A stretch of DNA of 64,000 nucleotides, taken from assembly GCF_902712855.1 (NCBI RefSeq), contig NZ_LR743508.1, forward strand, positions 124,001-188,000, written 5' to 3'. This document shows positions 1-8,500 of this stretch, in pieces. Within the stretch, counting starts at the first letter, position 1; each line of letters opens with the position of its first letter. The DNA comes from Variovorax paradoxus. Its GTDB lineage: Bacteria; Pseudomonadota; Gammaproteobacteria; Burkholderiales; Burkholderiaceae_C. The translations under genes were made by a program, and so were the position numbers. The notes under the pieces were generated by a model. That model was not told the DNA's origin. It saw nothing but the letters and a program-made list of their open reading frames with translations, and searched no databases.

Positions 1-1
1 C

Positions 2-340
2 ATGGACCCCGCCGATGCGCTGGAGAGCGAGGCATTCGCGGCCGCACGCCGCCTGCTCGACGGCGGCCGGACTTGGATCAAGCTCTCCGGCGTCTACATG
101 CGTTCGCGCGAAGGCGAGCCCGGCTACGCAGACGCCGCTGCCATGGGCCGCGCGCTGGTACGGGCCGCACCGCAGCGGCTGGTCTGGGGCAGCGACTGGC
201 CGCACACCACGCAGCCCGCAGGCACCGTCAACGATGCCAGCCTGGCCGACGTTCTCGCGGGCTGGTGCGACAGTGCCGAAGTGCGCAACCGCATCCTGGT
301 CGGCAACCCCGCCGAACTCTACGGCTTTGCTAGCGCCTGA
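2..340 (+). CDS. Amidohydrolase (metal-dependent hydrolase, TIM barrel), C-terminal part only
   Basis: The window opens inside this gene, so only the last 112 or so residues are visible. The motif WGSDWPHT, followed by a stretch ending in GNPAELYGF, is the typical last third of the amidohydrolase-2 family (2-pyrone-4,6-dicarboxylate hydrolase-like enzymes), where the Asp of GSDWPH sits at the metal centre. The substrate cannot be told. Its stop lies 16 bp before an SMP-30/gluconolactonase gene on the same strand; amidohydrolase and lactonase pairs often open lactones of sugar acids or aromatic intermediates, so a two-gene catabolic unit is inferred. Confidence 0.8.
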   Translation: MDPADALESEAFAAARRLLDGGRTWIKLSGVYMRSREGEPGYADAAAMGRALVRAAPQRLVWGSDWPHTTQPAGTVNDASLADVLAGWCDSAEVRNRILVGNPAELYGFASA

Positions 341-356
341 TTCCGAGGAGACGACG

Positions 357-1289
357 ATGTACTTTCTGCAGCCGCCCCAGGTGATGGAACTCGAGACCTT
401 CACGACGATGCCCGAGCGCTTCCGGCGCCGCGAGCCCTCGGTGTGGGCCAGCGCAAACCGCGGCGGCCAGCCGACCGACTCGTTCCTGGAAGGTCCGGTG
501 TTCGACGGCGAAGGGAACCTGTACGTCGCGGACATCCCGTTCGGCCGCATCTTCCGCATCGACGGCGCCGGCGCGTGGTGCCTTGTGGCCGAGTACGACG
601 GCGAGCCGAACGGAATGAAGTTCGTCGACGACCGCACCCTGCTCGTCACCGACTACAAGAACGGGCTGATGCGCATCGATGTGCATACCGGCCAGGTCAC
701 TGCGCACCTGCAGCGCCGCAACACCGAGAGCTTCAAGGGCGTCAACGATCTCGTGCTGGACGCGAACGGGAACATCTACTTCACGGACCAGGGCCAGAGC
801 GGGCTGCACGACCCTTCGGGCCGCCTGTATCGCCTGCGACCCGACGGCCAGCTCGACATGCTGCTGTCCAACGTACCGAGCCCCAATGGCGTTGCCCTGT
901 CGCCGGACGGCAAGGTGCTCTACCTCGCAGTGACGCGCGGCAATTGCATCTGGCGCGTTCCGCTTCTGGCGGACGGCAGCGTGTCCAAGGTGAGTCAGTT
1001 CTTCACGTCGTACGGCCCCAGCGGCCCGGACGGCCTCGCCGTCGACAGCACGGGGCGATTGCTCGTCGCGAACCCGGGCCTGGGATATGTCTGGGTGCTC
1101 AGCCCGCGCGCCGAGCCGGTCGCGGTGCTGCGCGGCCCGGCGGGCGCATCGACGACCAACCTGGCGTTCGGCGGGCCCGAACGGTCCACGGTTTTCGTCA
1201 CCGATTCCACGCACGGCCATGTGCTGAAGCTGGACCTCGACGCTCCGGGCCTCCCTTTGCATCGCCTGCCGCTCGCACAAGGCCGATGA
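357..1289 (+). CDS. SMP-30/gluconolactonase/LRE family protein
   Basis: Predicted six-bladed beta-propeller lactone hydrolase of 310 residues. Repeated blade signatures are visible: EGPVFDGEGNLYVADI near residue 43, NDLVLDANGNIYFTD near residue 129, SPNGVALSPDGKVLYLA near residue 174 and GPDGLAVDSTGRLLVANP near residue 222. The acidic and Asn residues in these blades normally bind the catalytic divalent metal. The ATG at 357 is preceded by a GAGGAG ribosome binding site; longer upstream extensions overlap the previous gene. It probably forms an operon with the upstream amidohydrolase. The substrate is unknown; the family covers gluconolactone, other sugar lactones and some aromatic lactones. 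Confidence 0.88.
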   Translation: MYFLQPPQVMELETFTTMPERFRRREPSVWASANRGGQPTDSFLEGPVFDGEGNLYVADIPFGRIFRIDGAGAWCLVAEYDGEPNGMKFVDDRTLLVTDYKNGLMRIDVHTGQVTAHLQRRNTESFKGVNDLVLDANGNIYFTDQGQSGLHDPSGRLYRLRPDGQLDMLLSNVPSPNGVALSPDGKVLYLAVTRGNCIWRVPLLADGSVSKVSQFFTSYGPSGPDGLAVDSTGRLLVANPGLGYVWVLSPRAEPVAVLRGPAGASTTNLAFGGPERSTVFVTDSTHGHVLKLDLDAPGLPLHRLPLAQGR

Positions 1290-1699
1290 GCCCGACGAGG
1301 CAGGCGGCCTGCGCGTGCGTGCGTGCGCATTTGACGAGGGCCCGGCGGCGCCCCTAGAATCCGCGCCGCAGCTTGCCACGCGAGCTGCCGTAGGCGTTAC
1401 CGTCATCCAACGCGTCCTTTGCCGAGAGGAGCCCAGCAGGGCAGTTCTCGGCGAACCATGACGCCGTTTTTCGATGACCGTATGTTCCGTCGTCCCGGGC
1501 TCCCGCCTGCCTGGGGCATCTTCTCCGCATTCCTGTCTGCCACGTCGCACCGACGCGCGTCGGCATTGCTGCGCTTCGGGTTTCGGCAGCCGCTGCCGTG
1601 CCTGCGCGCATGCCTCGCCGGCGGCGGATCGAGCGGAGGCGGAACCCTGTCGGTCCGGCTTGCGGCATTCAGCAACCCCGAAGACTCAGGACGAATCCA
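1290..1699. other. Intergenic stretch of about 410 bp without a supported gene
   Basis: Open frames exist here on both strands, but their translations are Arg-rich or low in complexity, show no family motif, and are of the kind produced by non-coding frames in high-GC DNA. A short GCGT-rich stretch lies near 1310-1330. The distal part probably carries the promoter of the dehydrogenase starting at 1700. I see no convincing operator or terminator. Confidence 0.4.
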
Positions 1700-2455
1700 A
1701 TGAAACTCACACACAACACCATCCTCGTGACCGGCGGCACCAGCGGCATCGGCCGTGCACTGGCCGAAGCGCTGCACGACCGCGGCAACCGCGTGCTCGT
1801 CACCGGCCGTCGCCGCGCATCGCTCGACGAGATGTCGGCACGGCGCCCCGGCCTCATCGGCCTGGCTGTCGATGTCGACGACCCTGGTTCGGCGCCGAGG
1901 CTGGCCGCCTGGCTGCGCGAGAACGCACCATCCCTGAACGTGGTGCTCGCCAATGCCGGCATTTCGCGGGCCGAGGACATGGCGTCCGGCACCTGGACGG
2001 CCGGCGACGCCACTGCCGTGGTGCAGACCAACATCCTCGGCGTTTTGCGCGTCGCCGAGGCCGTGCTGCCGCTGCTCAAGGCGAACGGCAGGGCCACGTT
2101 CATGGCGACCAGTTCGGCACTGGCCTTCGTGCCGCGCGCGGACTTTCCCGCGTACTGCGCAAGCAAGGCCTTCCTGCATTCCTGGTTGCAGTCGCTGCGG
2201 CACCAGATGCGCGCTTTCGACATCGAAGTGCTCGAACTGTCACCGCCCTACGTGCAGACGGAGCTCACCGGGCCCGGCCAGGCGAGCGATCCCCGCGCGT
2301 TGCCGCTGGCCGACTACGTCGGCCAGGTGCTGACCAGGCTGGAGGCAGGCGACACGCCGAACGGTGAAGTGCTGCTCGAGCGCGATCTCCCGCGACGCTG
2401 GGCCGAACGCGATGGCACCTACGCCGCCGTGTACGCCGCGATGAATCCGGTCTGA
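1700..2455 (+). CDS. Short-chain dehydrogenase/reductase (SDR)
   Basis: Classical SDR of 251 residues, NAD(P)-dependent oxidoreductase with unknown substrate. The cofactor motif TGGTSGIG is at residues 11-18, the NAG motif (ANAGISRA) is near residue 83, and the catalytic Ser (about 139), Tyr152 and Lys156 (YCASK) are all present. TGRR after the second strand suggests NADP preference. It resembles the DltE-like SDRs found as free-standing oxidoreductases. The start is the ATG at 1700, which places the Rossmann motif at the usual distance from the N terminus; a longer in-frame extension is Arg-rich and implausible. A 9-bp hairpin follows at 2483-2515. Confidence 0.9.
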   Translation: MKLTHNTILVTGGTSGIGRALAEALHDRGNRVLVTGRRRASLDEMSARRPGLIGLAVDVDDPGSAPRLAAWLRENAPSLNVVLANAGISRAEDMASGTWTAGDATAVVQTNILGVLRVAEAVLPLLKANGRATFMATSSALAFVPRADFPAYCASKAFLHSWLQSLRHQMRAFDIEVLELSPPYVQTELTGPGQASDPRALPLADYVGQVLTRLEAGDTPNGEVLLERDLPRRWAERDGTYAAVYAAMNPV

Positions 2456-2482
2456 ACGTCGCACGGCCCATCCAGCCCACCA

Positions 2483-2515
2483 CGCGCCTGGCGCGAAGGC
2501 ACGAAACCAGGCGCG
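2483..2515 (+). terminator. Hairpin between the SDR and VOC genes
   Basis: Perfect 9-bp inverted repeat: CGCGCCTGG at 2483-2491 and its complement at 2507-2515, with a 15-base loop. It lies about 28 bp after the SDR stop and is followed by CCATCTTTC, so only a weak T tract. It could be a terminator or attenuator, or it may only stabilise mRNA ends. Confidence 0.35.
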
Positions 2516-2542
2516 CCATCTTTCACGAATCAAGGAAATCCC

Positions 2543-2935
2543 ATGTCCATCTCCTGCACTGGCACGCTGAACCACCTGAGCCTGCCGACCACCGACCCCC
2601 AGCCCACGGCGGCCTTTCTTGCCGAGCACTTCGGCTGCCGCATCGTCACCGCGGGCGACAGCATCCTGCTGCATCGCAACGGCTTCGACATCGTCCTCGA
2701 CCACGTCGAGGAGCCAGTTCAATGGCCTCGCAACTTCCACTTCGGCTTCGAGATGGAGACATTGGCGGAGGTGCGGGCCTTGCACCGGACCTTCGATGCC
2801 GCGGGCGTGTTCATGGAGACGGCCGTCTTCAACAACTCGCGCGGCTCGCGGTTCTTCTGTCGCATGCCGGGAGGCGTGATGATCGAAGTCAACACGCGCG
2901 AAGACAAGGAAGACGACTGGCGCAAGCTGTTCTGA
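2543..2935 (+). CDS. VOC family (glyoxalase/bleomycin-resistance fold) protein
   Basis: Small 130-residue protein with the paired beta-alpha-beta-beta-beta layout of the vicinal oxygen chelate superfamily: LNHLSLPTTD at the N terminus and FFCRMPGGVMIEVNTRE at the C terminus, with a His near residue 10 and a Glu near residue 115 in the places normally used as metal ligands. Family members include glyoxalase I, extradiol dioxygenases and fosfomycin-resistance enzymes; a single short domain like this cannot be assigned a substrate. A good ribosome site (AAGGAA) precedes the ATG. It follows the SDR on the same strand and ends at a palindromic terminator-like sequence. Confidence 0.85.
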   Translation: MSISCTGTLNHLSLPTTDPQPTAAFLAEHFGCRIVTAGDSILLHRNGFDIVLDHVEEPVQWPRNFHFGFEMETLAEVRALHRTFDAAGVFMETAVFNNSRGSRFFCRMPGGVMIEVNTREDKEDDWRKLF

Positions 2936-2938
2936 GCG

Positions 2939-2956
2939 AAGCCCGGGCCCGGGCTT
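2939..2956 (+). terminator. Palindrome after the VOC gene
   Basis: A perfect 18-bp palindrome (AAGCCCGGGCCCGGGCTT) begins four bases after the VOC stop codon and is followed by TTTC. As RNA it folds into a strong GC-rich stem, so a rho-independent terminator with a short T tract is plausible. No termination evidence beyond position and symmetry. Confidence 0.4.
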
Positions 2957-3070
2957 TCGGTGCGCCGCCGATGCACTGGGCGCGAGCGCGCGATCGCCCC
3001 GACAATCGCCACCCGCGGACCACGGCGTGTCCGCATGCCGACCCCGTCGGTTGCCACCTTTGCGCGACAC

Positions 3071-3919
3071 ATGCTCACCCTGACCCGCCTGACGATCCAA
3101 CGTGCCAAGAAGGAGCGCCTGCCCCAGGTTGCCGGCAGCCTGGCGTTCACGACCCTGTTGTCCATCGTGCCCCTGCTGGCCACCAGCTTCGCGCTGTTCG
3201 CGCGATTCCCGATCTTCAGGCGGCTCAAGGAAGCGCTCCAGGAGTTCCTGCTGAGCCGGCTGCTGCCGCCGGACATCGCCCGCACGGTGCTGAAGTACCT
3301 GAACCAGTTCGCCACGAACGCCAGCGGCCTGACCTGGGTCGGATCGCTTTTCCTGCTGGGCACGGCCGTCGCGCTGCTGCTGACCGTGGAGAACGCGCTG
3401 AACCAGATGTGGGAGGTGAAAAGGAACCGGCCCTTCTTCCGGAGGGTCGGCCTGTACCTCCTGATGCTGGCCGCCGGCCCACCCCTCCTGGGGCTGAGCC
3501 TGTGGGCGACCTCGTACGTGCTGGGCGTCTCGCTCGGCCTGATCGGTGCGATGCCGCCGTCGCTCGGCTTCGTGCTCGACCTCGGTCCGTTCGTGCTCGG
3601 CGTGATCGCGCTGACGGGCATGTTCCATCTCGTGCCGAACACCAAGGTCCGGCTGCGCGATGCCATCGCCGGGGCCGTGATCGCCAGCGCAGCCTTCGAA
3701 CTCGGCAAACGCGGCTTCGCCACCTACCTCGCCAAGGTGCCGACGTACAGGACGGTGTACGGCACCTTCGCGGCGTTTCCCATCTTCCTGCTGTGGGTGT
3801 ACTTCTCCTGGCTCGTCACGCTGGTCGCGGCAATGATCACGGCCAACCTGGCCATCGGCCGCCGGCGAACCGTGGCAACCGCGAGGACGGCCCGGACGTC
3901 GCAGCGCCCTCCAGGCTGA
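3071..3919 (+). CDS. YihY/virulence factor BrkB family inner-membrane protein
   Basis: Integral membrane protein of about 282 residues with six hydrophobic segments. The N-terminal block RLPQVAGSLAFTTLLSIVPL is the family hallmark; WVGSLFLLGTAVALL and the C-terminal AFPIFLLWVYFSWLVTL are also typical. The family was once called ribonuclease BN, but that activity belongs to another protein; the role is unknown. The start at 3071 gives the usual short N terminus before the hallmark; ATG 3035 and 2960 are in frame but add a non-conserved basic tail. It is followed by a degraded receptor fragment. Confidence 0.85.
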   Translation: MLTLTRLTIQRAKKERLPQVAGSLAFTTLLSIVPLLATSFALFARFPIFRRLKEALQEFLLSRLLPPDIARTVLKYLNQFATNASGLTWVGSLFLLGTAVALLLTVENALNQMWEVKRNRPFFRRVGLYLLMLAAGPPLLGLSLWATSYVLGVSLGLIGAMPPSLGFVLDLGPFVLGVIALTGMFHLVPNTKVRLRDAIAGAVIASAAFELGKRGFATYLAKVPTYRTVYGTFAAFPIFLLWVYFSWLVTLVAAMITANLAIGRRRTVATARTARTSQRPPG

Positions 3920-4003
3920 TGCGCACCGGCGAGCTGCGCGCGACGACCCGCCTCGTCGCTTCGTGCCGGAAGCTCGCGCGCCGCGGGCGCAGAGCCGGCC
4001 CGC

Positions 4004-4222
4004 TTGGCAGTCGACGACCCGCAGAAGAGCTTGAAGGGCTATGCGCTGGTGGACGTAAGCCTGCGCGACAAGCTGGCCGAGGGCAACGTTCGCCTTGCCG
4101 TCAGCAACCTGTTCAACCGCAACTGCATCGCCTGCTGCTCGCAGAGCGCGCTGGTCGAGCCGCTGCGCTGTTTCGCCGGCCGCGGCCGGACGCCGGCGCC
4201 GGGCTACTCCATCGAGCCGTCA
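4004..4222 (+). pseudogene. Remnant of a TonB-dependent siderophore receptor (3' end)
   Basis: Frame +, from about 4034, reads KGYALVDVSLRDKLAEG, then LAVSNLFNRNCIACC, then CFAGRGRTPAPGYSIE. This matches the last strands of outer-membrane siderophore receptors: GYxxVDxxxRY, a strand with NLFDKxYxASC, and a final cysteine-containing loop before GxGRTxxLGYS. Only about 65 residues remain of a protein that is normally near 700; the Tyr of the NLFDKxY motif has changed and no terminal stop follows where expected. The rest has been lost, with YihY immediately upstream. It reads as a decaying remnant with its end overlapping the neighbouring antisense gene. Identification rests on motif recall only. 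Confidence 0.6.
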
Positions 4223-4726
4223 CGCCCAATCGGTCGCTTCGACGAGCACGTCCAGCGCGTTGCTGAACCCGAGCGCATCTTCCTTGTCGAAACGCCCCAG
4301 CACCGGGCTGTCGAGGTCGAACACCGCGCGCAGCTGGCCGTTCACCAGCACCGGGAGCACCAGTTCCGACTGCGAGGCGGAATCGCAGGCGATGTGGCCG
4401 GGGAACGCGTGAACGTCCGGCACGAGCTGGACCACCTGCGTGCGGGCGCAGGCGCCGCACACGCCGCGCTCGAAAGGAATGCGCACGCACGCGACCTTGC
4501 CCTGGAACGGGCCGAGCACCAGTTCCTCTGCGCGGGCCATGTAGAAGCCGGCCCAGTTCAGCTCGGGAACCGCGTTGAAAACGAGCGCGGAAAACTGCGC
4601 CAGGTTGGCCAGCCAGTCGCGCTCGCCTTCGAAGAGCGACCGCGCCTGCGCGACCAGCAGGCCGTACGACTCGCGCTTGGCTTCGGGGGTTGACATGTCG
4701 AGGCTGGGCGCCGGCTCAAAGCTCAT
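4220..4726 (-). CDS. msrC: Free methionine-(R)-sulfoxide reductase (GAF domain)
   Basis: Cytosolic GAF-domain enzyme of 168 residues that reduces free L-methionine-(R)-sulfoxide, a repair and antioxidant function using thioredoxin. The three cysteines of the E. coli enzyme (84, 94, 118) are present with identical spacing: Cys80 in KVACVRIP, Cys90 in RGVCGAC and Cys114 in GHIACDSASQSE. LNWAGFYM near residue 57 is also typical. An extra Cys93 follows the second catalytic cysteine. The start is the ATG at 4726, which gives the usual N terminus; 4762 and 4696 are possible alternatives. It overlaps the receptor remnant tail by a few bases on the other strand. Confidence 0.9.
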   Translation of the reverse strand: MSFEPAPSLDMSTPEAKRESYGLLVAQARSLFEGERDWLANLAQFSALVFNAVPELNWAGFYMARAEELVLGPFQGKVACVRIPFERGVCGACARTQVVQLVPDVHAFPGHIACDSASQSELVLPVLVNGQLRAVFDLDSPVLGRFDKEDALGFSNALDVLVEATDWA

Positions 4727-4832
4727 GGTCTGCTGCGTTCGGTGAAACCCGCATTCTTGCACTCGCTTCGGAGTATTCCGATGTCGTGAAGTGTTCCGAA
4801 GGCCGGATCGCCGCGCAGACGGTCCGTTTTCT

Positions 4833-5306
4833 TCAGAGGATCATCTGAAGCAGCGCGTGCAGCTGCTCATGCAACCTGCTGGCGGAGATATAGGCGATCA
4901 CGCCGTCGCCCTGCGCGGCTTCCACCGGCTGCACCTGTGTCTTGTGCTTTCTCGTCAGCACCGCCCTGGGGCCCGCCACGTCGAGCTCTACCTGGATGTA
5001 TCCCTCGTAGGTATGGGCGTGCCCTTCGGCGCCGATGCAGAAGCGGCACAGCGGGTTGCCCTGCGAAGCAGCCGAATCGCGTCCCCCATGGCTGCGCTCG
5101 ACGAAGCTGGCCATGCCCTTGCCGGCAAGAAAGCCCTTGAACTCCACGAACGTGGGTGCCACGACGGCGTCGACGTGCGCCTCGAAACGCTGGCGGAATT
5201 CGTCGAGGGCATGCCCCGTCCTGCCCGTGCCGGGCTGTTCGAGCTGCCGGCGGCGCCCGGCATCGGCAAACAGTGCTTCGAGAGCCTGCTTGTGTTGATC
5301 TTTCAT
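4833..5306 (-). CDS. Conserved-looking hypothetical protein, possible RHS neighbour
   Basis: Soluble protein of 157 residues that I do not recognise. The N-terminal half is charged and helical (MKDQHKQALEALFADAGRRR), the middle contains FVEFKGFLAGKG and a CRFC pair, and the C-terminal half looks like beta strands (YEGYIQVELDVAGPRAVL) followed by a final helix. There is no signal peptide or membrane segment. The start at 5306 has an AGAAGGGA ribosome site. It is the first gene downstream of the RHS protein on the same strand, 227 bp away, which is the position of an immunity gene in polymorphic toxin loci; that role is only a suggestion, since the gap is large. Confidence 0.7.
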   Translation of the reverse strand: MKDQHKQALEALFADAGRRRQLEQPGTGRTGHALDEFRQRFEAHVDAVVAPTFVEFKGFLAGKGMASFVERSHGGRDSAASQGNPLCRFCIGAEGHAHTYEGYIQVELDVAGPRAVLTRKHKTQVQPVEAAQGDGVIAYISASRLHEQLHALLQMIL

Positions 5307-5533
5307 GTTGTCCCTTCTTGTTCGCGCATCCCGCATGACCAAGCTTGCTCGAACTCATTGAGCGGCCACGAAGATAGCATTGAGATTGCCTCTCGCACGC
5401 CGGATCCTCGGCCGGCGCGTCAGACACACCGTGCGCTCCGGCGGACAGGCGATGCCCGGCCCATCCGGGCCGGTACCAGCCCGACCGGGCCTTGCCCCGG
5501 ATGATGCCAACGAGCGCCGGCATCCGGCGCCGG

Positions 5534-8500
5534 CTAGGAGCAGTTCTTGCCGCCCCGCCCCTTGAGCGACTGCTCCTGCACGCTGATGGGCGGCGGGGGT
5601 GGTGGCGGCGGGCGCGGCGGCAGCTTGATGCCGAGCGAGAGAAACACGACGTAAACGCACACGGTGGCGTAGTCGCTGACCCGGCCCGCGACCTGCGTGC
5701 AATCGGGGCAGTTCTTCGCGGAGCCGGGAGCCGGGCGCTCCAGTTCGCTGCCCATGTCCGGCAGGCCCGCGCCGGGTGGCGCGTCGAAGAGCGGCGTCCC
5801 GGCGTGGGCGGCGTCGGCATACAGGCCCAGCGGGTCCGACAGCTGCAGCGGGTCCTGGCGCGCATAGGCAAAGCCGTTCAGGCCGCCCCGAAAGCCGATG
5901 GGGTCCTGGTTAATGTAGGCACCGAGCGCCGGGTCGTAGTAGCGGTGGCGGTTGTAATGCAGGCCGGTTTCCGCATCGAGGTGCTGGCCCGGCAGCCGGA
6001 TCGGCTGGTCGAGGCCGTAGGGGTTGTATTCCTGCGCGACCTGGCCCCAGGGGTCGTAGCTGGCCATCCACACGAGCTGGCCTGCCTCGTCGGTGAGCGC
6101 CTGGGGCGTACCCATGGGGTCGCAGTGGTAGTGGTGGACGGCCACCGGCCTAGATGGCGCGGGCGGCGACCCGGCCGGCAGAAGGGCATCGGGTGCCATG
6201 CCCTCGTCCGCCCACGCCTGCACGCCCGCCTCGAGCTGCTGGCGCATGGCCGGCGGCAAGGCCTCCAGGGTGTCGCGCAGGCCCTGGCTGAGTTGCGGGT
6301 CGCCGGCATTCGCGATGAGCGCAGCCAGTCCCTGCGGCGGGGCGGCGCCCTGCGTGCTCAACCGCACCAGCGGCACGAAGCCGCCCGGCTCGTACACCGT
6401 GTGTGTCACCTGCCTGTCGCGGCCGGGCTTGCGATGCTCGGTGTGCACCAGCCGGTCGCCGTCCCAGCCCTGGTAGACGCGCGCCTTCAGGACCTCGCCC
6501 TGCCCGTGCACCTGCTCGGCGACCGTCTTGCAAAGACGCCGGCCGCGGGCATCGTACGAATAGCGGCTGACGACGGTTCTCGCCCGGTCCTTCATCCGCG
6601 CCTCGACGAGGCGGTTGGCGCCGTCGTAGTGAAGCGCCAGTTGCCGCCCGTCCGGACCGGTCGCCTCGACGCGGTTGCCGCGGCCGTCGTAGCGGTAGGC
6701 GGCGTCGTCGCCATGGCCGACGCGGTTGTCCGGCCAGCGCGGCACACCGGCCGACGCCGAGTCGGCCTGCGGCGCCTGGCGCTGGCCCAGCACGTCGAAA
6801 CCCTGCACCTGCCACTGCCCCCGCACCCGCGTGGTCCACGCATCCGCGTCTTCACCCTGTGGCAACGGGCGTGGGTCGGCCTCCGCCGAAGGCAGGCGAT
6901 TGCCTGCGGGGTCGAAGAGCCAATGGCGCCAGCGGCCCGCTGCCTGCGCCGCCACCAGGCGCCCATGGGCGTCGTAGCGGTAGCGGGCGTCGTGGCCGTC
7001 GGCCTCGATGGCCTCCAGCTGCCCCAGGTCGTCGTAGCGGTAGAACCGCCGGGCGAGGGAACCCGTGAGCGGCAGGGGCGGCGCGCCGCCGGTCGTGTCG
7101 TCCGGCAGCACGGCCCCTTCGATGCTCAGGCTGTCGAGGCGGCCGAGCACGTTCCAGGCACGCTGGGTCTGCAGCACCCGCCCGTCCGGCGTGGTGTGCT
7201 GCCGAAGCAGCTCGCGATGCAGCGCGTCGCGTTCGATGTCCAGCAGGTTGTGGCCGTCGTGGAGCAGCCCGTGCAGGTGGCCCGCGCCGTACAGCAGGTA
7301 GTCGACCGTCCCGAGGTCCTGCAGCGCGCTGGACTCCCGGTGCCCCAGCGCGTCGAGCCTGTGCGAGATGGTGTGCTCGAACTCGATGGCCGGCTCCTGC
7401 GGCATCGGCGGGGCAAGTCCGGAGCGCTTGGCGACCGTCTCGGCAGACTTGTAGAGCCGCTGCGTCTCGGCAACCGGCCGACCCAGCGCATCGCGCTCGG
7501 TCAGCGCCTCGGTGTGCAGCCGCGGCTGGCCGTCCGGCCCGGCCAGGTAGCTGCGCGCGGCGACCAGCTGGCTGGCGGCGTTCCATTGCAGCCGTTCGAT
7601 GCGCGACGCGGCGTGCTCGGTCGCAGGCACGTGGATCTCGTCCAGCCGGCCCATGGCGTCCCAGCCGTAGCGCGTGCACAGGCGATCCGTGCCCGTCCCG
7701 TCGACCACCTCGACCAGCTGGCCCCCGGCGTCGTAACGGAAGGCCTGCTGCCGGCCGTCGAAGCCTTCCTCGCCGACCTGCCGGTTCATCGCGTCCCACG
7801 TGAAGTGCGCCTGCGCGCCGTTCTCGTTGCGCAGGCAGACCAGCCGGCCGGCGGCGTCGTACTCGTATTGCACGTCGTGCCCGCCCTGCCAGCGCCGCGT
7901 GACGCGACCCCACAGGTCGTACGCGAAGCCGACCGTGTGTCCCGCCTGCTGCTCGCTCGGCTGGACCTGCGTGATGCGCCCGGCCGCGTCCGTCGCATAC
8001 CGGACCGTGCTGCCGTCGGCGCGGTGCACCGTCCGCAGGCCGCCGGCGAAGTCGTGGTCGTAGCGCACGCTGCAGCCCAGCGCGTCGGTGTGGCGGATGC
8101 GCCGTCCCCAGCGGTCGTACCCGTATTCGCTGGTGCGGCCCGAGCAGTCGGTGTGGCGCAGCAGCTGGCCCGCGGGGCTCCAGGCGAAGCGCACGACGCC
8201 GCCGCGTGCATCGGTCCTCGCCGTGGGCAGGTCGCAGACCAGGGGCTCTTCTTCGGGAGAGGGGTACTCGTCGCATTGCACGCTGCCGTCGGGCTGCACG
8301 ACCTGCGTGCGGCGCCCCCACGCGTCGTACGCGAACCGGGTGACGGCGCCGGCGGCATCGGTGATCGACAGCAGGTCCCCGGTGTCGGGATCGTGCGCCT
8401 GGCTGCCGTGCGTTCCGTCGGCGTCGTGGCTGCCCAGCAGGCGGCCCTCGCCGTCGTAGCGCAGACGCGTGGTGCGCCCGAGCGGGTCGACGGCCTCCAC

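Noticed and set aside
1419..1703. A 94-codon plus-strand frame before the SDR gene
   Set aside because: Plausible length, but no ribosome site, no motif, and it overlaps the SDR start.
5456..5473. Hairpin CCGGCCC-ATCC-GGGCCGG after the RHS gene as a terminator
   Set aside because: Perfect 7-bp stem, but no T tract on the minus strand and about 60 bases from the stop; too common in this GC range.
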